A stretch of 64,000 nt of DNA from Macrothele yani (taxonomy: Eukaryota > Arthropoda > Arachnida > Araneae > Macrothelidae). The notes beneath the pieces are model-generated. The model searched no databases and was not told the DNA's origin. It saw nothing but the letters and a program-made list of their open reading frames with translations. A program made the translations under genes and the position numbers. Below are positions 1 through 9,338 of the stretch, piece after piece (position 1 is the stretch's first letter; every line of letters starts with the position of its first letter). Where the stretch lies: the NCBI GenBank assembly GCA_039090855.1, contig CM077034.1:13777970-13841969 (forward strand), read 5' to 3'.

Positions 1-301
1 ACGAAATAAATGAGAAAAATTAATGTGGTTAGATGCGTTCATACTGACTTTGGTGAGCTCAGTTAGCAATAAATATTTGGTAATACGTGAAAAAAAAGTA
101 AAAATAACTCGTTAAGAGTATGATGTTTGATGAAAGTATATTTTAGTTATTACGACATGAATATAAATGTTGGAGAGACTAAAACATATCTTAAGTTTTT
201 GTTGCATTTCTGATGTTAGGAAAATTTGTTTACAAAATTGAAAGCGATCAAGTCGAGAAGAAAAAAGTTTGTTGGAATGAAACAGGGAACCAAATACTAT
301 G
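1..301. other. A/T-rich DNA, no gene seen
   Basis: No convincing coding region. The sequence is A-rich with phrases (for example a GAAGAAAC motif) that recur in the array that follows and in the foldback element near 35 kb, so it may be the outer part of the same repeat family. Confidence 0.4.
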
Positions 302-1460
302 AAGAAACAAAAAACAGAAGTACATAAAAAGCAGTTACAAAGCAAAGTTAAACATACGTAAACATTATGGCATTTCGATGAATAGATTAAGTCACAAAAA
401 AAACAGAAGTACAGAAAAAGCAGTTACAGAGCAAAGTTAAACATACGTAAACATTATAGCATTTCGAAGAATAGATTAAGTCACAAAAAAAAACAGAAGC
501 ACATAAAAAGCAGTTACAAAGCAAAGTTAAACATACGTAAACATTATAGCATTTCGAAGAATAGATTAAGTCACAAAAAAAAAACAGAAGTACAGAAAAA
601 GCAGTTACAAAGCAAAGTTAAACATACGTAAACATTATGGCATTTCGAAGAATAGATTAAGTCACAAAAAAAACAGAAGTACAGAAAAAGCAGTTACAAA
701 GCAAAGTTAAACATACGTAAACATTATGGCATTTCGAAGAATAGATTAAGTCACAAAAAAAACAGAAGTACAGAAAAAGCAGTTACAAAGCAAAGTTAAA
801 CATACGTAAACATTATAGCATTTCGAAGAATAGACTAAGTCACAAAAAAACAGAAGTACAGAAAAAGCAGTTACAGAGCAAAGTTAAACATACGTAAACA
901 TTTTAGCATTTCGAAGAATAAGTCACAAAAAAACAGAAGTACAGAAAAAGCAGTTACAAAGCAAAGTTAAACATACGTAAACATTATAGTATTTCGAAGA
1001 ATAGATTAAGTCACAAAAAAAAAACAGAAGTACAGAAAAAGCAGTTACAAAGCAAAGTTAAACATACGTAAACATTATAGCATTTCGAAGAATAGATTAA
1101 GTCACAAAAAAAAAAACAGAAGTACAGAAAAAGCAGTTACAAAGCAAAGTTAAACATACGTAAACATTATAGCATTTCGAAGAATAGATTAAGTCACAAA
1201 AAACAGAAGTACAGAAAAAGCAGTTACAAAGCAAAGTTAAACATACGTAAACATTATGGCATTTCGAAGAATAGATTAAGTCACAAAAAAACAGAAGTAC
1301 AGAAAAAGCAGTTGCAAAGCAAAGTTAAACATACGTAAACATTATAGCATTTCGAAGAATAGATTAAGTCACAAAAAAAACAGAAGTACAGAAAAAGCAG
1401 TTACAAAGCAAAGTTAAACATACGTAAACATTATAGCATTTCGAAGAATAGATTAAGTCG
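302..1460. repeat. 88-91 bp tandem array, about 13 copies
   Basis: A unit beginning at CAGAAGTACAGAAAAAGC and ending at GAATAGATTAAGTCAC is repeated head to tail about 13 times. Nearly all length variation comes from the A-run (6-11 A) that starts each unit, plus one unit near 905 that lacks part of the AATAGATT stretch. Copies otherwise differ by single bases (TATGG or TATAG, ACAAAG or ACAGAG). The block from AAAGTTAAAC to GATTAAGT resembles 37060-37110 in the right arm of the foldback element, so the array may be an expanded internal piece of that family; this link is inference. No open frame spans units. Confidence 0.9.
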
Positions 1461-1859
1461 TTATCCAGGGAAAAGAAGTAAGTTTTTCTTAAAAGATTAC
1501 TTTTGTTTGGGCAAATACTGTCTTTTAGCTACGTCTTGGGAATAACTGTATTTCTGATGAGTTAGCAAAATGCTCCTCACAGAAAAAAAATATTGGTAAG
1601 GATATGATCTTTACCGGATGTACGGACTTAGTCTCCAGAACGAATGTTTTTTCTGTCGCGTTAGAAAAATATACAGAAAACATATCGCAAAGAATACAAG
1701 TTTTAGTGTCAGTATGAACTTTTTAGAATGCATATCATGGCAATGAATGCTTTTCTCTTGGGACAGCAAAAGCAAAGTATAGCAAACTAGGAAAAAAAAA
1801 TACATGCATATTTTACATACATGGAACCTGAAATATAGAGCAAGCTATGTAGAAAGAGA
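1461..1859. other. A/T-rich spacer, nothing recognised
   Basis: No gene, RNA or recognisable repeat. Short open frames here look like chance in A/T-rich sequence. Confidence 0.4.
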
Positions 1860-2560
1860 CATTTGAAGTTTTGATACATCTTGCAACATCATGTCGTTAA
1901 GAAACGTTTATTGGAAGGAAATCGAAATACAAAGTTAGAATAAAATTAAGCAGAAGTTTGGAAAGTCTGAAAAAAAAAAATTGGATACATCGAGAAGTTT
2001 TATGAAACGCAAATATAGGATAGCTTTTCTGAAAGGTAATTTAGGTTACATAGAAAAGAAATAATAATGAAGAAACAAATATATATATGATCGATGAAGA
2101 AACAGGTTTCTGTACGCCCAATTAATGTGGAAGACAATAAAAATAAAAAATAAAAAGTGAACACCGTTTATTAGGCGTAGAAAATAAGGGAACGAAAGAT
2201 GCATCTTTTGATTCCCTTATTTTCTACGCCTAATAAACGAAGTTCCCTTTTTATTTTATTCTTTTTATTTTTAGTGTCTTCCACAATGAAGAAACATTTT
2301 TTTGATGGAAAAAAATGGAAAAATAAAGTCTTAATAAAAGTAGAATAATGCCGATACATCGAGAAGTTTGAAAAAAGTAATGCTTATACATCGTAAAGTT
2401 TAATGAATATATATTAGTATGGAATAGCATTTTGAAAAAATAGTTTAAGTTAAATGTGGAAAAGAAAATAATAGTGAAGGAGCTTTTGTTGGAAAGGAAT
2501 AGGAAAATAAAGTAAGAATAAAAAAAAATGCTGTCACAATCAAATTTTATGTACAACCAC
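1860..2560. repeat. Diverged copy of foldback-1 family sequence
   Basis: Several phrases occur in the same order as in the right arm of the foldback element at 36061-38085: a CGTTAAGAAACGT block preceded by a CATCTTG-like block, AATAATGAAGAAAC, CTTAATAAAAGTAG and ATACATCGAGAAGTTT (compare GTACATCGAAAAGTTT near 37063). Identity is patchy, so this is an old copy. A long hairpin lies inside it. Confidence 0.5.
2127..2284. repeat. Long inverted repeat (hairpin)
   Basis: Bases 2165-2192 and 2212-2239 are perfect 28 bp reverse complements around a 19 bp loop, which itself contains the palindrome AAAGATGCATCTTT. Beyond the perfect core the arms stay imperfectly paired through an A/T-rich stretch and again match at GTGGAAGAC (about 2127-2135) and GTCTTCCACA (about 2275-2284). 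The whole could fold into a stem of roughly 70 bp. It may be a small palindromic transposon, a foldback remnant or a small-RNA hairpin; the sequence alone does not decide. Confidence 0.8.
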
Positions 2561-3534
2561 TAAAGATCTGTACAATTCACGTACACTTACACGAAAAGTA
2601 AGACCAAAAATGGTTTAAGTTGTATAGGAATACATTAAAATCAAGTACGAAAAATTGTTTAAGAGGAAGAAAAAATAGAAATAAAAAAATTACTTTAAAG
2701 CAAAATTTTTAAAGTAATATTTATATGAAAAAAATTGCCAAGTGGAAAAAATAACTGATAAAATACAAAAAAAAAGAATTATTTAGGAAAAATAAAAATG
2801 ATACAATTCCCAAGTTACAAAAATTACATTCAAAAATAAATCATAGCCTTAGAAATAATACTCGATCAAATTACGAATACACTTAGCTTCGAATATTCGC
2901 TCGCTAATATAGATTTTAAACCAAAATCTCCGAACGTTGTTAAATAAAAATTATTTTAATGGGAAAAATAAAGAATCATCTACGAAAAGGTTTATAATAA
3001 AACAAGAAGAATTTGAAAACACACACCCACAGACACACACACGCACACACAGTAAAATTCCCTGAGGGAAAAAATGACGCTGACCGGGGAAACATCTAAT
3101 CTACCAGAACAGCAATGTAGAACGTATATAAAACTATTTATCGAAGAACTGTAAAGAATCTTAAAAAATGCATAAAGAAAAACAAATTATTTGAAAAGAA
3201 ACATTAAAAATATAAAAATCACCCGAAGGAAATAAAAAGAAAAATTCTCAAGATGAGAGGCTGAAAGAAAAGTTTCCATAAACACGTGTTAGATAAAAAA
3301 AAATTTGTAACGTCACCCACCCTTCGTGCCGAGATCGCGTTATGGTTAAATTAGAATTTTGCAAATACTAACTCTCCGCCCCTATGATGTCATGTTGAAA
3401 CGGTGCAGTTTTATCTGTCAACCCCCTGCAACACTCCCCATGACGTTATCAGTCCCAAGCAGTCACCCAAGATGGCGGAAGGTCTGATCCTTCGCTACCC
3501 CATTATCCTCCACACAACAAAGTGGAGGGTTAAA
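2561..3534. other. A/T-rich intergenic DNA with a CA-rich microsatellite
   Basis: No gene seen. An imperfect CA repeat lies at about 3016-3051. From about 3300 the base composition becomes more balanced, but no open frame or exon could be supported. Confidence 0.4.
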
Positions 3535-4050
3535 TAGGATAACATTGATCCTCTTCTGATGTAGAACCCCCATTTCCTACACTACTTCCGTTCTTCCTGC
3601 AACATGTCCAGCCCATTGCCATTTCAGTGATTTCACTCTGGTCATTATGTCGTTTACTCCTGTCATTTTCCTTATCGACAAGTTCCTCTTCTCATCTTTC
3701 CTGGATACTCCAAGCATGCATCTCTCCATGCCACCTTGAGTTGTATGCAGCCTTTGTATGTTTTCTTAGTTAAGGTCCATGTCTCTGCTCCGTATGTAAG
3801 CACTGGCAGGATGCTTTAATTAAACACTTTTCTTTTGAGACATAATGGCATACTGCTTTTAAAAATTGCACTGTTTCTTCCAAAAGCTCCCCAACCAAGT
3901 TTTATACGTCGATTAATTTCATCAATGTGACCCTTAGCTGATATCTGCTGCCTAAGATAAATGTAGGAATCGGTTGTCTCAAGCTTTTCTCCATCAATCG
4001 ATAAGTCTTCGTTTCTTGTAAAAGCATTGTACATCACTTTTGTCTTCTAA
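3535..4050 (-). pseudogene. RTE-like retrotransposon 3' fragment
   Basis: Read on the minus strand, an open stretch of about 73 codons ends at 3816 and carries the C-terminal signature of RTE-type reverse transcriptases: SIDGEKLETTDSYIYLRQQI, then an INRRIKLGWGAFG block and CLKRKVFN. Downstream, out of the open frame, further family phrases (ILPVLTYGAETW, LTKK) can be read, followed by stop codons. Only this C-terminal part remains; the endonuclease and the catalytic reverse-transcriptase core are absent, as expected for a 5'-truncated insertion, and a TA repeat abuts the truncated side. The same family occurs at 42745-44066 on the plus strand. It is dead. Confidence 0.8.
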
Positions 4051-4056
4051 AAGTTC

Positions 4057-4058
<2 letters not shown>

Positions 4059-4107
<49 letters not shown>
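4059..4107. repeat. (TA)n microsatellite
   Basis: About 24 uninterrupted TA dinucleotides next to the truncated end of the RTE fragment. Confidence 0.97.
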
Positions 4108-4110
<3 letters not shown>

Positions 4111-4327
4111 CAAACTGCATTAATCACTGTAAATGGACATTTTTATACATTAATCTTACTACCTTCAAAATTTTAGAAAACACAAAAATACTACAGAACA
4201 CATTCTATCAGCCGTCAGAGACATGATGTCAGCCACGTCATGTAGCATCTGGGAAAACTTCTTTGTACTCTCGTGAGAAAATGACAGTAAAAAATGTAAA
4301 TAACGTCTTAGTATCATTATGAAAATA
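4108..4327. other. Spacer, nothing recognised
   Basis: Short unique stretch between the TA repeat and the mariner terminal repeat; it ends in the TA target site at 4326-4327. Confidence 0.4.
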
Positions 4328-4828
4328 CAGGGTGTCTATAAATGAAGTACACAACTTCAGTATGCTATTATAAATACGATAGAAAAAAACTTACTTTAAA
4401 CGTCAAGAGACGTGGCATGTGTTAAAGTTTATTAAATCAGATGACAGATGGCGCCATGTGTGTCATCTCATGTAATGAAAAATCTCGTCAAACACGGAAC
4501 ACAACAGACATGGCTTCCCTAGTGGAGAAAGCAGCATGAGTATTTTGGTTTGCGTAATCAAAATCTCTTAAAATAGTTCAGAGTAAGTACAGAAGGAAGT
4601 ACAAGAGAATTATCGAACAATGGGTAAAAAAAAATTCAAAGCAACAGGAAATGTCTTGAAAGACAAAAGCACTGGGAAACCTTCCATTTCGGACGAAAAT
4701 GTGAAAGACGTGCATAAAGCTTATCAAAGGAGCCCGAAGAAGTCCGTCCGAGTCTTCAGTCGTGAACTCGAAATACCGCGAACAGGGGCGAACAAGGTTC
4801 TGCATAAACATCTATGCCTATACACATA

Positions 4829-6369
4829 CACTGCTGGACAATTGCTAAGGACGGTTCATAAACGGCTATATAGCGCATAAAAAAGTAAGTGCGGTTGGAT
4901 GCCAAGTGAAATAAAATAATGTCAGAATGCCAGGACATTACAAGAAAGACAATTTATTGTGCTCTGAAATCCAGAAGGCTTTGGAACCTGTTCCAGGGAC
5001 AAACAGGCCGTTTTGTGCAGAATACGTAAACATGAAAATAATGCAATTACCGTCCGCAGGCATTCCGGCGTAAGATGTCAATACGGGATATGGCCACCAT
5101 GGAGGGCGATGCAAGATTCCACACGTCGTGTCATGCTTTGCACAACATTATCAAGCAGCTGTTGGGGTAATTTATCCCATTCCTCTGTCAGTGCACGGAT
5201 GAGGGTGTCCTTGTTTATTGGAGGGCATTGGCGACCAGCAAGACTCCTCCCCAAAGCATCCCACACATTTTCAATGGGATTCAGATCTGGAAAACGTGCT
5301 GGCCATACGAGGCGTTGGATATCCTCGCTCTCAAGACACTCCTGGACAGGGACTGTTCGATGACATGTTGCGTTGTCTTCCATGAAAATGAATCTATCAC
5401 CGACAGCACCACGGAACATGCGAACATGAGGTAGCAGAACATCATTAATGTATCGTTGGCCAGTCATAGTCCCAGTTGGAAGCACATAGAGGGACGTACG
5501 GCCATTGATCATGATGCCAGTCCATACCATGACACTACATGTCGGATATCGGTCCCTTTCCTGTATGTTTGCTGGACAATATGCAGTACCACTATCACGC
5601 CAGATCAGTTGTCGTCGACAATCAGACGATAGACTGTATCTACTCTCATCTGAGAAGAGGACAGCAGACCAGTCGTTATCAGTCCAATTGCGATGTTGAT
5701 GGCACCATTGCAAACGGGCGGTACGGTGACGTCTGGACAATGGGATACACACAACAGGACGGCTGGCGTATAGTCCTCCTTCATGCAAACGTCTGGCGAC
5801 AGTTTTTCGGGAGATCCGCTTGCCAGTAGCAGACATAAACTGATTTGCTACCTCACTAGCTGTGCTGCGCCGGTGTCTTTTTGTTGATAGCACTATGTAC
5901 CGATCTTCTGCAGGTGTCGTACTGCGAACACGACCTCCCCCGTGACGTTTGCTACACTCTCCATTTGTTTGAAATGATTTCCAAAACCTTGAAACAACAC
6001 TGTGGCTGACATCGAACTCCCTGGCAACATCTGTTATTTTTCTCCCTTCTTCAATCTTGCCAATAATACGGCCACGCGTAAAATCATCTAGGTGATGTTG
6101 GGAAGACATACTGAAAATTGCAAGTTCGTCCATTGATTCTTTCCCTTTCAACTTTGCGTTTGAACAACAACGGTCAATACGCGTCAAATCCTTTATATCT
6201 CTTATCAGCGCTATGACGTCACGAACAAGTTCGGCAATCCAAAATTTGCATACGCACAACACGTCTTACTGTATCCGGCACTTATGCTAATTTCCACATT
6301 TTCCTGCCTTCCATTTTATGGTTGCTATCGTTGCTATTGTCATCCGTCCTTAGCAATTGTCCGGCAGTG
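4829..6369 (-). mobile_element. Tc1-like transposon, structurally complete
   Basis: The terminal inverted repeats are about 26 bp: the left begins CACTGCTGGACAATTGCT and the right, reverse complemented, CACTGCCGGACAATTGCT, both continuing AAGGACGG; one mismatch was seen. TA flanks both ends (4827-4828 and 6370-6371). The length is 1541 bp, normal for Tc1 elements, and the single transposase gene runs leftwards. It sits inside the transposase gene of the mariner at 4328-7191 and is therefore younger. With intact ends and an intact gene it looks potentially autonomous. Confidence 0.92.
5078..6109 (-). CDS. Tc1-family DD34E transposase, intact
   Basis: Cuts and re-inserts its own element at TA sites in the nucleus by DDE chemistry (family knowledge). 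The frame is open for 394 codons from 6262, but the Met at 6109 gives 343 residues, the usual Tc1 length, and starts just before the DNA-binding part (DDFTRGRIIGKIEEG), so that start is preferred. Numbered from it: paired-like helix-turn-helix region about 8-50, a GRPR-like GGGRVR segment about 57-62, a second helix-turn-helix about 70-115, then the catalytic domain with D154 (FSDESRY), D245 (FMEDNATCH) and E280 (LNPIENVWD). There are 34 residues between the last two, so DD34E. It ends GGHIPY, a typical Tc1 C-terminus. No stop, frameshift or missing catalytic residue was seen. Promoter use is unknown. Confidence 0.9.
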   Translation of the reverse strand: MSSQHHLDDFTRGRIIGKIEEGRKITDVAREFDVSHSVVSRFWKSFQTNGECSKRHGGGRVRSTTPAEDRYIVLSTKRHRRSTASEVANQFMSATGKRISRKTVARRLHEGGLYASRPVVCIPLSRRHRTARLQWCHQHRNWTDNDWSAVLFSDESRYSLSSDCRRQLIWRDSGTAYCPANIQERDRYPTCSVMVWTGIMINGRTSLYVLPTGTMTGQRYINDVLLPHVRMFRGAVGDRFIFMEDNATCHRTVPVQECLESEDIQRLVWPARFPDLNPIENVWDALGRSLAGRQCPPINKDTLIRALTEEWDKLPQQLLDNVVQSMTRRVESCIALHGGHIPY

Positions 6370-7193
6370 TATAACGTGCAGTTAGTGCAAAAAACTCCGA
6401 CCAAATGATCAACTTCGTCGAAAAGCATTTGTGGTAGACATGCTTAATCGCACTGACGAAGAACCTTCACTCTTTTCACGGAACTGTTTTAGCGAGGAGT
6501 CGACGTTCCATGTTTCTGGCAGAGTGAATAAACATAACTGCCCAATCTGGGGCACGGAAAATCCCCATGTGGTCGTAGCACACCAGAGATACAGCCCGAA
6601 AGTAACTGTCTGGGCTGGCGTAATGGAACACAGAGTGATGGGGCCCTCTTTCTTCGTTGAACGAACCGTTACTGGCATTACGTACTAAGACATGTTAGAA
6701 CAATTCCCAATTCCACAACTCCAGGACATTCAAGACATCACTTTCCAGCAAGATGGAGGGCCTCCGCACTAGTCATTGGATGCACGCAGATCTTTAGACC
6801 ACCAATTTCCAGGGCGTTGGATTGGACGTGGGAGTCCGATGGCATGGCCATCTCGTTCTCCTGATATTACCCCCATGCGATTTTTTTCTTTGGGGGTTTA
6901 TTAGGGACATTGTGTACAAGAAAAAGGTCACATCTATCACTGAGCTCAAAGAACGCACCACTGCAGCCTTCGTCCTTTTTACACCTGACATTCTGCAGCG
7001 TACGTGAGGGAACTGGAATATCGTTTAGACATCCTGCGAGCACCTGACGATGGACATGTGGAGACCTCCTGACATTTTGAAGAAATTTTCACAGTTAGCA
7101 TGTGTTTTGACGTTGAAAGTAAGTTATTATTCATTGTAGTATTCTTTTAGCTAGCATACTGAAGTTGTATATTTCATTTATGAACACCCTGTA

Positions 7194-7358
7194 GTTTTGA
7201 CTTCGAGGATTCTCCTGAAGGGGTCTATGGAACCCCGGGGTCTGGTGGTTCACACTTTCAGAATCGTCATTCTAAAGTACTCTACGCATTTTAAATAGAG
7301 ATTACTACGGTACAGCACACACTATACAACATGAGGTGATTTAAAATCTAATACAAAC
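7194..7358. other. Putative intron between mariner and exon
   Basis: Short stretch without its own feature. On the minus strand it would be the start of the intron following the exon at 7359-7558. Confidence 0.35.
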
Positions 7359-7558
7359 CTTGCAATTGCGACTAATCGTTGCAATGGTTTCCGGACTGAA
7401 TCTTCGATAGGAATGCTCTCGTATTCTCTTAACAAATGGGTTGAATACGAAGTCTGCGAACTGCTGCAATGATCTCATATAAATTTCATGAGACTGTCCT
7501 TGATCATACCGAATGAAATTTCGATAAAACATTTCAAAAAATATTATCGGCAAATATG
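7359..7558 (-). CDS. Putative coding exon of a host gene (LRR-like?)
   Basis: On the minus strand a pyrimidine-rich tract and TTTTCAGAGAG are followed by an open stretch ending NCAAG|GTTTGT, a good donor. Three AG acceptors overlap (CAG, CAGAG, CAGAGAG). The third leaves the exon in phase with the donor of the exon at 18453-18589; the first gives a 204 bp exon that is open and phase 0 on its own. The peptide contains YLPIIFFEMFYRNFIRYD and FVKRIREHSYRRFSPETI and ends ISRNCK. The pattern LPxxxFFExFxRN followed by a FVxRI...IxxxNCK block is like the start of the leucine-rich repeats in F-box/LRR-type proteins; that family call is a guess. The exon lies between two transposons, 86 bp and 166 bp away. 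Further exons should lie at lower coordinates; none was identified. Confidence 0.5.
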
Positions 7559-7647
7559 CTCTCTGAAAAGGAGAAAACAATTTTTCGTTACGCTGATTCA
7601 GTTGAATTACATTTTGCAATAATAATTTGATGTAAATACAGTATATA

Positions 7648-9078
7648 CACTGGCGGAAAGTGAAAAAAGAACACCAAAAAGCAGACGTCTGATACCAACG
7701 AAATTTATACAGCATAATAACGGAATACAGAGGATAACGTGATCAAAACATTATGGCAAAATACAGCTGTATTTGCTGGTAAACTGAAAAATAACATTTC
7801 CATGTAACATGGTTAGTACGAGGTTGAACCGCCATGAACTGCGTCACACTGTGCAATTCTGGCATGGAGTCTGTCGTACAGATGTTGGATGTAAGTTTGG
7901 GGTATTGAGTTCCAAGCATCCTCAACCTGGAAGCGTAAATCGGGGATGGTCGTGGATGGCCGTGGAGACCGGATAAGTCGTTGTCCCATAAAATCCCACA
8001 CGTGCTCAATGGGGGACAAATCCGGTGAACGTGCAGGCCATGGAAGTTGTCTCACACTCTGAAGTGCATGTTGCTTTGCCCGTGCCGTGTGTGGGCGTGC
8101 GTTATCTTGCTGGAAAACACCAGGATGGACCGACCTTACAAAGGGCACAACAACGGGCTGAATGATGTTGTTGATGCAGGAGGTGCTGTTTAACGTACCC
8201 GGTACAAACACTAGTTATGTACGGGAGTGATAGCTGATAGCTCCCCACACCAGAAGACCAGGTGTAGGCCCTGTGTGTTGCTGGCGGATGCAAGAAGGGT
8301 GGAGACGCTCCCCTGTGCGTCTGCGAACACGCATACGACCATCGGAGGCTCCCTAGCAGAATCTGCTTTCATCGCTGAACACGACAGATCGCCATTGCGT
8401 TCTCCAGTGCAGACGTTGGCGACACCACTGCAGCCGTTCCTGACGGTGGGCTGGAGTCAGAGGTACACATGCCAGATGCACACGTGCACGTAGTCCTGCA
8501 TTCAGTAGACGGTTGCGGATTGTTCGCACAGTCACCTCAGGTGCAACGGCAGCTCGGATTTGCGTCGCAGTGGATGTTCTGCTTGACAACGCCGCTCTTC
8601 TTATGCGTCGATCGGTCCGCTCATCAGTCCGTCTGTGACTCCCGGTTCCACGTCTTCTCGTGTGGGAATGTTCCTCGGACCATCTACGCCACCATCGTAC
8701 CACCACCGATACTTCTCGTCCAATTCGCTCCGCAATACGACGATACGACCACCCGGCCTCGCGGAGTCCGACTAGACAACCTCGCACAAAGTCCGATAAC
8801 TGCTGAAATCGTACACGTCTTCCATGTCCAGGCATTGCAGCTTCTTTAGGGTCTTCGCACGTGTCCCTACGCCGACGACTGATTACATTCACTTCGCCGT
8901 ACTCCTTAAATATCACCGACGATAATTTGAATATTATGCCGTGCTGTGGCGTAAGCACTCACCGGTTGGTCCCGAAATTAACATCACACCTACGTAAACT
9001 CGACCCAATTAACATGTGTAAATTTCATGATCGTCCGCCAATTCCTTCTTGGTGTTCTTGTTTCACTTTCCGCCAGTG
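7648..9078 (-). mobile_element. Second Tc1-like transposon, inactivated
   Basis: The inverted ends CACTGGCGGAAAGTGAAA are present on both sides and extend through AGAACACCAA with about one mismatch (roughly 30 bp). TA dinucleotides flank them (7646-7647, 9079-9080). The length is 1431 bp. It is a different subfamily from the element at 4829-6369, judged by its ends and protein. It lies in the intron directly upstream of the minus-strand exon at 7359-7558. Confidence 0.92.
7813..8835 (-). pseudogene. Tc1-family transposase with two in-frame stops
   Basis: One reading frame runs the whole length but is cut by a TAG just after FSDESRFC (about 8355) and a TAA about 47 codons later (about 8214). 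The likely start is MPGHGRRVRFQQLSDF. Visible parts: an N-terminal helix-turn-helix (GLREAGWSYRRIAERIG), a GTGSHRRTDERTDRR linker, a second helix-turn-helix, first Asp in FSDESRF, second in FQQDNARPHTAR, Glu in LSPIEHVWD, and the end GGSTSY. 32 residues separate the second Asp from the Glu, two fewer than the classical 34. Without the two stops it would be of normal length, so inactivation is fairly recent. There is no frameshift. Confidence 0.9.
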
Positions 9079-9080
9079 TA

Positions 9081-9338
9081 TATACAATATGCATAATGTC
9101 AAATGAAAAACATCCTATCATCAACTCAAAAAAAAATAACCCTCTGGCACTCTGTAGCCCCTATAAATAACAGCATAGGACAAGTGTATGTAAGTGGCAG
9201 AGACACATGAGTCTATGTTTACATGCATTGGTGCCTAAATTTAAGGTAATGAACATAAAATCATCAATAACAGCACGACAGAGCTTAATGGTAGTTAATA
9301 CGGACATACACAAACTCAATCGACAAAACATTAGAGTG
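9081..9338. other. Spacer, nothing recognised
   Basis: No gene or repeat seen between the Tc1 element and the 73 bp array. Confidence 0.35.

Larger units (their letters stand above)
4510..7072 (+). pseudogene. DD41D mariner transposase, split and frameshifted
   Basis: The N-terminal half (4510-4828) starts MASLVEKA, shifts frame, then reads through a helix-turn-helix region with GKPSISDENV and SRELEIPRTG up to HLCLYTY, where the Tc1 element entered. The second half resumes after 6371 with LRRKAFVVDMLNRT, then FSEESTFHVSGRVNKHN and a WGTENPH block typical of this transposase group. The first catalytic Asp of FSDE is Glu here. The second is in FQQDGGPPH, and the third lies 41 residues later in PCDFFLWG after a frameshift near 6870, hence the DD41D call. 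In-frame stops occur after GITY, after PPH and elsewhere. Missing catalytic Asp, stops, frameshifts and a 1.5 kb insertion make it non-functional; even if transcribed it could give only fragments. Confidence 0.88.
4328..7191 (+). mobile_element. DD41D mariner-like transposon, interrupted
   Basis: The ends are inverted repeats: the left begins CAGGGTGTCTATAAATGAA, the right (reverse complement) begins CAGGGTGTTCATAAATGAA, and both continue through ACAACTTCAGTATGCT towards ACTTACTTT, roughly 80 bp of imperfect terminal repeat. TA dinucleotides flank both ends (4326-4327, 7192-7193), the target duplication of the Tc1/mariner superfamily. Without the nested Tc1 element the length is about 1.32 kb, normal for mariners. 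Its transposase is inactivated. Confidence 0.88.

Noticed and set aside
5505..5829. Plus-strand frames within the Tc1 element
   Set aside because: Antisense shadows of the transposase gene.
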